64,000 nucleotides of DNA, taken from NCBI GenBank assembly GCA_008931825.1, contig QXVZ01009061.1, positions 83,724 through 147,723 on the forward strand. The letters run 5' to 3'. Below the pieces are notes generated by a model. That model was not told where the DNA came from and made no database searches. It saw nothing but the letters and a program-made list of their open reading frames with translations. A program made the translations under genes and the position numbers. Source of the DNA: Phallusia fumigata (taxonomy: Eukaryota; Chordata; Ascidiacea; Phlebobranchia; Ascidiidae). This document shows positions 1 to 12,100 of the stretch, one piece after another (the first letter of the stretch is position 1; the number at the start of each line of letters is the position of its first letter).

Positions 1-130
1 ACACACAGCGCAATACGATTATCACACAACATGTTATTTTTATACACACGAACAAAATTGTGAACCATTCAGTGTCAATATTGGTCAAAATTAAGTGCAG
101 CTGGTGTAGGGTACTGTAAAGGAGTGACCA
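1..130. other. Downstream flank of WDR81
   Basis: WDR81 3' UTR or flank. No canonical AATAAA for the minus strand was seen; the transcript end may be outside the window. Confidence 0.5.
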
Positions 131-3100
131 CTACGCCAACAATCTAATAGCACCAGTATCAGAAGAAACAATCATTTGCCGTTTCATCGGAAGTACAGTG
201 AAAGAAGTGAGAGTTCCACGAAAGCAATCCGAACGCAACTTGGTGGCAGCGATCGGTTTGTCCAAGGTACTTCGTAACGTGTTGGCGTCTGCCAACAAGA
301 GCTTGTTAAGTTTTTGTCCTGAGTACAAGGTATGTTCTGGATCATGTTTGGGTTAAATTACCTGGTTACAATTTTTGGATATTCACATGGTAAATATTGG
401 CAGTATTTAAAGCTTTGACACAGTAAATAGGGGATAGTAGGCATATTGGGTTAATAAAAAAAAGTTTATGCCCTTTTTGGAATTAAACAACCCTACAACA
501 GGCATAACTACCAAAAGTGTTAGTCCCTACAATCCTTTTTCTTTAGTTAATGTTATAATCACTCCAAATACAAAAAATCTGAATACGAAACAAAAATTGT
601 GATTACAACAGCATCTAAAGAAAACAGAACACCACTCCACTGTGGCCCAAATCAACAAATGTTCATCAGTTAACTGATTGGGCTATAAAAAGCAATCAAA
701 ACATCACAACGGCCCAATCCACCAACAGTAAAAATTTCACTGAGTTTAAACTTTTAGAGGCCTTAAGTTTATTTAGATTAAACACAATTGATACACCACA
801 ATCACATATTTTGCAAAAACTATTGGCTATATATTTCTGGCTTAAAGGCCTATGAACAAAAATGGTTAATTAGGGTAAAATTGGCAAGTCCAACCATACA
901 TAACAAATTGCATTCTTTCAGTGGGAAATGTGTATGTATTTCTAACTTTTCTCGATGCCAATGTGACCAATTGCCAATTTTTTTGGAAGTCTAGGTAACT
1001 GTCAAAAGGGACATGAGTTTATTTTCAACAAACGTATTTGTATAAATTGTATAAATGCAACAATTACAATAATAACCATTACAAAGTTTTAGGGGCCAGT
1101 TCATCAATCAATGAATTTACGGGGGTAAAAGTTTACAATGCGTTCCCTTTATGTAGAACCCATATTTAGGCATGCTAAAAATATTTCCTAACAATAAAGG
1201 TGGAGCCATTCAAACTAAAGTATTATCAAACATGATTAAATAGATTAACAAAGTCAAGAAGCTGCAAGCTCCAAGAATAGCACTAGGCTTTTATTTCTAC
1301 ACTTTATTGCATTGCTAAACACTTTGCGAAAAGTCCAGTAACAAGCTAACCTGGTTTGTTGTTTCCTGGTGGAGGAAGAGGCAAAACAAATATTCGATTG
1401 GAAAATGATGCCGTTATCAACTCATTGTGAAAGACTTTGGTAGTTTGTATAGGATCTGTTACAGACCGGTAAACCATGCAAGGAATGGTGCTGTTCATAT
1501 CCCAAACCTAATAGTTAGGTATTGTAGTTTAATCAAATTTAATAACCAGAATTTGTCATGAATACCCACAGCTACAGATTGATCCATAGAAGTTGATATA
1601 AATGATTTATCCGACATAGTTGACAGAGTTGTGATATCATTATCATGTGCATGCCAAATTCTTAGTATGGGCCCCATTCTTAAATCAACCACTGATATGA
1701 CGCCAGAAGAAAAGCCAGCAACAATCCAATTTCCGATCGAGCATGTGCACCTGGTTCAATATAAACATATATTTTAGCACACATAAACAATTAACCCATT
1801 AAGATGAAGTTTTCAACATTCACCTTATTCCACCAGCAGATGGACCAACAGCAGTTTTGTACTCGTTAGCAAGAAGGCATGATCGAAGATCCAGAAGTTT
1901 TAATGTCTCAGATGTGTTCACCAGTACTTGCCTTTGAGGATCAGGCAAGGCTAACACCGATGCAATGCCAGGTTTAAATTCACCACTATCAAAGCATATG
2001 ATCTGTAGAGTAGAAATACATTTTTTAGCACTGGTGGCAAAATAACACTCAGTAAAAGATTTTTATCTGAATGTTTTGGTATAGTGGTTTAGGATTAAGT
2101 TATGGATGAGCTGTGATCAAGTTTCGTTAGTGATCATACACATCCAATTTAGACTTATCGTGTACAATCAATCCTTGCTCAATGCTATTTTTCTGAATAG
2201 AAAACTTCGGTTAATCCAGATTTGGTTGACTGGTAAATTCATCTGGTTCAACCGAAGATGTTTGTATCAAGCATGGTTTTATCTAGACAGTGGTTGATCA
2301 GAAAATCGCCTTAATTTAACACATTACTGACCCGATGATGAATTATATGAAAATGAATCAAATTTGTTGACACAAAATAGGCTTCAGAAGAAAGCAAAGA
2401 TCTGGATTAACTAAAAGATTTAGTTACGAAAAACATTAGAAATCATCTGTATCTCAAATTTCATCCGATTAGGCAAAGATCCGTATTTACGGAATCCATA
2501 TTAGCCAAAGTTTACTGTAATTGCTTATCTGAATGCATTAACTAGGTACTTTGAAAGAGAATAGGATTTCCTAATAATAGTTTACCTGTTGCCCTGTGTA
2601 AGGATCCCAAACATGAATACTTCCATCACAGCTCACCACAGAATTGTCAGCAACAACCAAACTGGCATGATATACAGCCTTTTTGTGTTGTCTATAAACA
2701 AACAAAGGTTCCACCGACTCTGATGTACTTCCATGCAAGGACCAGATTCGAACGGTTTTGTCTTTGCTTGAACTCATGAACCAACCTTCACAGTCATTGG
2801 CATAAATGCTTCTGTATGTAAAATTTTTATTGCTACTAATTTTGTCAAGTTTGTCAATTTAATCTGTTAAATTAAATAGTACTTGACAGCAGCAGAATGG
2901 CCAGAAAAACTCTGAAGGCCAATTTGATTAAAATGAATGTGATTATCATCATCAGCTAAACCAATTTCATGCTCCCAGTATGCAAGCCAATTTCCATTCA
3001 AATGAGTGTAACCATTTTCTACATAAATAGCATTTGTAAATGTTTGAAAGACTAGCTTAAAATGCATTTAGTGCTAATACAAGTAAGCAAGGATGCAGAT

Positions 3101-6100
3101 TATTTTTAAATGTTAACAACAATGGTTGTGTTACCATTTAAATCTTTGTTGTGTGTGATTTCATCAGTGGGAATGGAAGATGGCAGTGAATCAGGCTTGT
3201 CAAAAACAATTTTATTGCCAACTACAGTGGCGGTGGGAAGAGTTTCAATCATACCTTTATCAACCTACACATATTTATAGATTAGAAACTTGACCAATCA
3301 AACAGGCAAGAAAGAAGCAATTTAAACAGCACCTTGTCCATCACAGTGTCTAGACAATGTTCACCTAGTGCAGTCTCATATTTTGAGCTTAATCCCCAAA
3401 TAAAATCATGATCGTCAATTAAAATTCTTTCCATGTGATAGCCACCCATAAGTCTTGTTATGGGAACATAGGCATGGTAGGCAATTTCTGGGCAAAATGC
3501 TTCCCTAATTTCATTCATAATAGCCTCCATATGTTGCTGTTGTTCCACAGATGTTTTGGAATCTTCTTTGGTAGATTTTCCGATATCCTTCTGGTGGTTT
3601 TAATGTAAAATATTGAGCATGTATCGCTTTGCATAGTTAATATTTTTAATACCATACCATGGAATCAACAAAAGAATCATTGGGTTTTGAGCTGTTGATG
3701 CCAGCCATCTGCACAGCAACAGCGATTGAATCTACACTGGGTGCCAAAAAGCTGTTTACATCCAAATCATCAATCTAAAGCAGGAAGTACACACAACAAA
3801 TGCCAAAAATTAAATTAAAAACTAAGTTTACAGTTTCACTCCCTATTGCTGTCATAGGCGTCGATTTTTTAGCAATTTTTTTCATGTTGGGTGGCGAAAT
3901 GATTAAATCCGAGTGGTCTGACACATGATAAAATTACGTAACATTGGTTTATAGTGATATTATACTCTTTGTTATCGCTAATATTATCAGTGCAAAAGCA
4001 ACAATGCAGGAAATTTCTGGGGTGGCAGCATAGAATTTTGATAATTGCTGCCACCCTAAAAATTTCCAGTGGGGTGGCCGCCACCCCTGCCACCCCGGGA
4101 ATCGACATCCATGATTGCCATTTACGACAATATTTTTTACATACATACTATGAAGAACTAATGTAAGTAAGAGCAGATGTATTGTAACATTTACAGCTTG
4201 ACTTACAAACTGAATGAATGCCAAGCAGCCTGAATAAAAGTATGTTTTGTACAGAAGCAGTGGTGTTATATCAACTACTGGGTCGCATCTATCGACTATC
4301 ATATATATGTCAATGATTCCTGTGTATTGGAATGTGTTATGTTTGTAATACATACAAATTTATGTAATGATCTATATTGATCATATGGCAGTTAAATAGC
4401 AGGACTTCACAAAACAACCACTAAGGCCTCATGCTCACTAAGTTGGTGAAAAACTTCATTTTCACTTATCACAGACACTTTTCGTTTGGGATGTTTGCAA
4501 GCATGCAAAATGTTTTTTTGGGGGGGACTAGCAGGGTAACCACTGGGGCTATGGGGTAAAATAAAACAGATGGCACAACAACATGATCATATCTACCCGC
4601 TGTGAAAGTTTTATCCAAATCCACCAACCTTTTCATGGCAAAATGACATGGACAAGCTCGGGGTAGAAACAAAAAAAAAACAGAGTGAAAACAATTCAGG
4701 AAGGGGACCCATAAATGTGTTTTATTTAAACTTTTACCTCAAACTGAGGTTCATCAGAAATCCTTTCCAAAGAGTCACCTCCATGTTGATGTGTGGAAAA
4801 TGTACTGAAGTAGATATGATGTAAAATGAAATTATACTATTTGTTATTTATTTAGGTAAATTACCTGAAAAAAGATTGTAGCAGTCCAGTAAGATGCTTT
4901 TGTGATTGATCTCGTCCAATTATAATTGCCAATGTAACAATCAAGTTGATGGTTTTTAGACACAATTGCTTTCGTTTATTACCCCCACCAGGAAATCTGC
5001 AACAAATCAATACTTTTACTTTAAATTTATCTTCAACAAAAAGCATTTTTAGGCCATACTTTATTCGTTTCGATTGAAGTGTTCCTATTAAAGGCATAAT
5101 AATTTCCTTTGAAAGTCTTGGCAATTGTCCAAGAATCAAGCTGCTGGATTGGTTCAACAGTAGATGAGCAAGCACAGTACAACTTGCCTCCAATGCAGCT
5201 AATGACCGAGAGGTAAACTGGGTGCCAGATATGGCAGTTGAAACCTGCACACACAAAAAATACATTTCTATTTTTTGTATTATTCAAGGTATTGAACATT
5301 TTAAAGTGGACAGAAATATTAGCACATATTAAGACTTACACTGTGAGAAATGTAAGGAATGTATTGCAAAGTAAATAAAGATGAACCATACATTGCAGCA
5401 GCAAACTTCAGGCAGTCTATTACTTGCAAGTGATTGTTTGATGAAACTCCTTAACAATTGAAAGACATAAACACAAAGTTTGGGTTATTTTGCATCAGAA
5501 GGTATTTGGACAATCACATACCTGAGTCCGCATAAAAGCATAAGGTTGCTACTCTCAATAAGTTGCGAATAACATACTTTGATGTAAGGGTTGGTCCAAA
5601 CTGTTTCATCATCCACTGAATGCTATCCATAACAATCTCTTAAAAACAATGCAACCCAATCAGCCAATATTTTGGCAATTAAACACAGATGCAAATACCT
5701 AATTTCTTGTTCATTCTTACGAGACATTCGGAAATTTGTCGTGGAATGGTTTCCACAAATACTTTAAGACCAAACCTATTGCACAGCTGGATGAGAAAAG
5801 ACTTGTCATACAGCATGTCACAAACAGAGCAAAGATCATCAGCATTGTCTGTTTTGCTGCTATTCTGTATCAGCAAATGATTAACATTGTCATACAGTCT
5901 GTTCACTGGTTTCAAATACCATTGACATGTTTCCTTCACACCTTTATAAAAGTAAAATGTCAAATAAAATTGCAGTAAACCTGTGCTGAAGGGAGACCAG
6001 GGAAACCAGTGTAAAATGCAGATAGATTTTAAACAAATTCCATTAACTAAGGTGCCCTTACTACAGACTTGAAAGGTAATTTCATGGCTCAAAGGACTGC

Positions 6101-9100
6101 CAGAACACTAGAATAATCATTTTATTAGGTAGGCCATGAGACAATTTCCTATGCCATAATCAGTAAATCTGCAATGTGTCTCATGTTGGGAATCCCTGCT
6201 CTCACTGGTCAATTTAATGTTCCTGCAGTACTTTTGCTATCAAAGGCAATTCAATTTTTAGTATTGCAGAAAGGTAACCGGCAGTATTTGAAGTTGTACA
6301 GAAAACAACTTTTATGTACTTTACACAACACATCACTAACAGACACATAGGCCTTAAAGCCAATTAGTAAACACAGAAAACTGCATTTAATAACAACAGT
6401 TAAGAGAAAAACATGTTCAAAACCCCTCTAGCAAATATATCAGACAACAGAGTAAAGTTTTAGATTTACAAAAAAATTCCATTACCAAAATGGAAAAAAA
6501 ACATGTAAGGACCTACCTAGCTCCTGTGAAACTTTATCAAAAGTCGAAACAAAAAATATGGCAGCATTGGGAGCTGGAAAATCAAACATGGCTATAATAT
6601 GTGGCATAAGAATCTCAAGGCCATCAGGGCAGTTATGTAGTTGAACAAGTAGACAAAAGAGGGATTGTTCAACTGTCATGAAGTCATCATCCTTTAAAGG
6701 GGTCTGGTAGGTGTCTGTCACTGTCTGTACAAACAAAATAAGTTGCAACATTTCAAGAACAATATGATAGAAAAAGCGTAGTTTACCATCAGGAGTTCAA
6801 GGAAGTCATACAAATCACAAAAGTATCTGGGAGTAGAAAATATTTGCATTTCCTGATTAACCAGTTGGTCAATTGTAGGTGGTGCAAAATCATTTTTTGA
6901 CATGGTAAAAATACGAGGAAGTACAGTGTGCTTTTGTCGAATTCCATTATTTGGGGGATCTTTAAATTCCGAAATACTCTTGACAACACTGGGGGAATAC
7001 AAACAACACAATATACTTTGAACATTCACAAAAATGTTCAAAACTTTACCTTTCCAAAGGCTCTGCACATTGTAACAAATGTGTCAAAGTGTGTCGCACA
7101 TTCAATGGCAGAAGCACCTTGTTGGATTCAAAACAGAGAACAGCAGCCTCCAGCCTTTTGTCAAATTGGCCGCTCATTGCATGTGGTTTTAACTGTGCAG
7201 CAAAGTACAACTCCATAATCAAGCAGAAGAATGTCATAACATTGTGATCCGAAACAAAATCCTCCTGGGTCGTGGAAGTGATATAATTGTGTTCAAGATC
7301 AATAACATCTCGTAAATTTGCTGATATTGTTGGTCTACAAAAATGAAAAACTATTTCTAAAAAGATGAGTGGACATTTAGTTTGGTTTAGTGTGGTGGTT
7401 CCCAACCTTTTTTGACTGGTCACCCCTTATAATAATTTAAAATATCTTGCAACCCGACCAACTTTTTTTTCTAAACAACAAGATCGATCAAAATGCTTTT
7501 TGCAGTATATCATTTATTTGCATTTACTTTTGCTCCATGAGACGACTGGCTTTGCAACATCACGGCCTTAGCCTGAGGATTTCATTATTGATGACAACAA
7601 ATACTATGACGTTACAATGACAATGCCTGCAGTTATGGGCAATGGGCACATAACCGCTGGTTTAGTGTATTAAATTTTCACTTACCTGTTGTTAACAGAA
7701 AGCCTAAAACTTAGAAGTTTTTCCAGTTGGTCAAGATTTGTGAAAGGGTTGTATCCATTGGGTAGTACTATTGTGTTTGTCTCTGTGGTCTCAGTAACAT
7801 TCCTGCTTCCAGCTTCAATACCAGTCCCAACCTCTGGGTCAGAAGTCTGCATTTCAGTTATCATTATTGTGCTTTACAAACATGTTCACTAAAAGTCAGA
7901 ACCTGTGTATGAAGACTCATAAACACCAAATTTTGGCACAATGGTTGGATAAGTATAAAACAAAAATTGAAAAAGAGTTAAATAGAGTTTCAGACAACAG
8001 CTACAAACTGCTTGGTGGTCAACATAATAGAAGTAAAAATTCCAAAATTTAACAACATTTTTGTTTTACCTCGGTTCGCACTTCATGGTCTTGTACACAC
8101 TTTAATAATCCTATGTCAGGCTCATTGTTTTGAGTAGTATCCTGCATAAAGAGTGTAAGCTTAGATATTAGAGTAAAGCCATCAAGACTTGTTCAGTGAC
8201 TTACATTTAAATAGGGTTGAAGATGGCATCCATTTTTTGTAGGATGGGGGCTTTGGAAAAGTTGTATAATTCCCTGTTTTAACCGATGTTGATGTTGATC
8301 AACCAACTGACGACAAACATTCAACTCTTTAATGGCAGCTTTGCCAGACAATTTATGACCAAATGTTATGTCAATCCAAAGGTGCAAATTTTTTGAGACA
8401 TAATCACTCTCAAGCATGTTCCTGAAAAACAATAACAAATAAATAGAACATTATAAAAGCAAAAAAACAATTATGATTTGTGTAGCCAAATTACGGCACT
8501 CCAGCTTGTTGTGAGTATCAGGCTGAAAAGCCATGCCTCATATGTCATCTGTTCGATGCCACAACTGGGACTGCAGTTTATGAGGCATGGCTTTTCAGCC
8601 TGATACTCACAACAAACTGGAGTGCCGTAATTTGGTTACACTAGCCTAAATGGCCAATGTCCTGTCACCAGCTGCACTGATGAGACCCTATAGGTTAAAA
8701 CAGTGTGAACTGTCTGCAGCTCACAAATAAAACAATCATCAATCACTTTAAATGACCTAACACCTACTTGAAAAAAGATCCTAAAAAAATGTAAAAGATT
8801 AAGGTTTTTGAAATGCCAGTGAACCCATATTTAACTAGAGAGGTGGCGTTCTCCATATTTTCATTCCACATACACTACCACCCCAAATTGATGTTTTCCA
8901 CATGTATCAATTCCTTTATTATGTTGGATATATATTCAATATCCGCANTTGGTTACACTAGCCTAAATGGCCAATGTCCTGTCACCAGCTGCACTGATGA
9001 GACCCTACAGGTTAAAACAGTGTGAACTGTCTGCAGCTCACAAATAAAACAATCATCAATCACTTTAAATGACCTAACACCTACTTGAAAAAAGATCCTA

Positions 9101-12100
9101 AAAAAATGTAAAAGATTAAGGTTTTTGAAATGCCAGTGAACCCATATTTAACTAGAGAGGTGGCGTTCTCCATCCCCCCCTTCCACATACACTACCACCC
9201 CAAATTGATGTTTTCCACATGTATCAATTCCTTTATTATGTTGGATATATATTCAATATCCGCATTACATTGGGTCCCAAATTCCCTTGGCATTTTATGA
9301 CATGATTGTTTTTGCTAGCATAAACATATGGGTCCCCACACACATGCAGTTTCTGAATAGTAGTGACCTTTTAGGATGTGATCAGTTTAAAAATTGGTGG
9401 GAAATTTAAAAAAAGGTAAAGATTCCACTTATATTCTAACCAAATCATTTCTTACATTATGCCAATTGCAATCTCACTGTAAACAGCACAATTCAACCCC
9501 ACAGCCCCACTAACCAATAGTTTGACCCACAGTGACCATTAGCAGAGCCGCAACAAACTCTTAACCAATCTCTTTAGCGCAGTTTCTGTAATGCGCTACA
9601 AATTCAACAACAACAACAACATTATGCTTCTTGACCAACTAACCATGCACTTACTTGGTTTTGAACAATAGAGTAAAACTGTAAATGAAAGCAAAGTTAT
9701 TGTAATATATGACCTTTACAACATTAATTAGCAGACGCGGTTCGGTTTACGCTACGCAATCACCTAAACCAGTGACGTAATATAAACAGCCGAGCTTTGT
9801 CTGTCATAAAACAAGACAATTAAAATGAAACGCCTGCCTTGTCACACACTATAAATGCCTGTTTATGTTTGAAGTAGCAGCATGTGACCAACCACTAAGT
9901 ATTGCACCACTTGAGTCGTAAAATCGTCAATCACTCCCTCGCGTCAGGTTGTTTTGCATTTGGATATACACGTATTTGTGGCTGCAAGGGTAAATACCTG
10001 ACCAATCAGGCTAAAATTTTAAACAACCTATGCATCCTACATATCTATGTCCTAAATTTCAATACATTTGGACTAGTATGTCTGAAGTAAAGGGCATGTA
10101 AACAAAAAAATAAATATTTGGGGTTAAAAAGGTAAAAGAATAGTGAATCCAAATTAAATTCACAAAAAACTTTAAAATACTTTGCATTGTATCAACTGTC
10201 AAAATAGAAAACTTCTATGTGACTTACCGTGTTAAATATAGCTGTTTTAAAAATTTTACGTTTTGGGGGCCTGTGGGTGAACCTATGGGTTAACAGTGGT
10301 AAAAAGTTGTCAGTGCACAACTTCAGATACCCATCTATCATGTGTGAAAATACAAAGAAATTTGAACACCTCTTTCTGGACCAAAACATGGGAACACACT
10401 TGTGTAAGAAAAAAACGGAATTTTGGGGGTTAAAAAGGTAAAAAATGAGTGAATCGAAACAAAAGTCACAAAATACATTACAATACATTGCATTGTACCA
10501 GCTATCAAAATAGAAAACTTCTAGGTAATTTACTTTGTTAAATATTGTCATTTTAAAAATTTTACATTTTGGGGGCCTGTGGGTGAAAATTTTGGGGGCC
10601 TGTGGGCTAGTGAGTATGGTCATAGTTGTGCAATATGTTTTGGTTGACCCCATAGCCCCAGTGGTTTTTCTGTGCAAACATGGTGCAATTAAATGGAAAA
10701 AAAGAGATTATAGTTGGATGTTGTTGGAGCTATCACTAGCTTTTTCATCATGTAAAACACACAACACAAAGATGCACATAAATAAAAACATCACCTATCA
10801 AACAGCAACAGGTGGGTTTGAAGTCTAGCCCACTTTACTTTCAAAGCTAGGAGTTTTATGCCATTAAATGCAATCTTATATTTAAGGGTCTTTGCTGCTT
10901 TAACCATAAAAGTGAGCAGCAGTCACTAGCTTAGCGACCCAAGGCTATAGTGGCTGACATACAACCCCCTCCAGGAGTCAAGATTTTAAACTTTTTTGTA
11001 TTGGATGATATTTTCATACACTATACTTTGGGTCATTGTGCTTTGTTTTTTATTTCACTCTATTGCTCCAGCCATTACTCCACTAGCCCCCTAAAGACCG
11101 TTGCCCTACATGTATCTGTCAAAATGCAAAATCCAAAATCCACAACTGTACATGTGTGGGGTTTCTATCAGCAGAAACAATCATGTCACCCATGTTTTCT
11201 ATCAGCAGAAACAATCATGTCAAAAAAAGGGAAATCTGGGACCCAATGTAAACTAATGCAGTGGATACCTTGGAAATTCAGTTGAGGTGTACATGAAAGC
11301 CCTCTAGTTTAATCCAACTTTTCTTTCTGTCCAACCTCAAGATAAACAGTATTTCTGTTTGTTTAATACTTACATGTGCATGGCAACGAACTCCTCAGGG
11401 GACTTGCACCATTCTGGGCATCCCAAATCAGCCATGTCTTCATGCATGGAATAAAAAACAGCAGGGTCAGTGTAAAATTCTGGAATACACTCATCAGGAG
11501 ACCATTCTTGCATCCTCTGAATACTGGCCGGATACTCATTTGGCTCCCAGTATGATCTGGCATACAAATTTGTTTAAAAAACAGAAATTTTGGGCTGATA
11601 CTAGTTATTAGTAGTTCTAAAATTTTTTTTCATTTTGAGGTGCAAAGAAGCTCTTACAATAATCAACTTCCCTGAAATATAGTGTTAAAAAGGTTCACAC
11701 AAACTTTGGGATTTTGCAATGCTTCTAGCAAAATCGACTCTGCAGAAAGAACTTCATTGCCCGATGGTTGAGAAGCACAGGTTTAATTGCGTAAAGTATA
11801 ATAGGCTAACAAAAAATGCAGAAAGCTGCCAGACAAACAAATAACTTTCCAAGTATTAAAAATCAGCAACTTCATCTTTAAACATGATTTGTTGCATTAT
11901 GCGCAAAATACAATGCAAGTCAAGTCAAATTTATTTACTTTGTCACTTTATCAAATTTGTCATTGTTGAATGGTTTTGTGAAACAGCAGCCTTCACTAAT
12001 GATTGGCTGTTTTGCATGCAATGGTGCTATGGGCGGGACAATGCTGAGTATTACCAGACGGCCAAAAGGTGCAGGTAAAATACAGTCAAAATAAACAACT

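Noticed and set aside
3831-3850. Tiny WDR81 exon between 4738 and 3774
   Set aside because: The only plausible acceptor/donor pair gives 17 nt, which breaks the frame; the flanking exons already join in phase.
3949-4353. 134-codon minus-strand open frame
   Set aside because: It runs through the palindromic repeat at 4005-4100 in a WDR81 intron.
10192-10677. 161-codon minus-strand open frame
   Set aside because: It covers both units of a tandem repeat and repeats its own peptide; no domain is recognisable.
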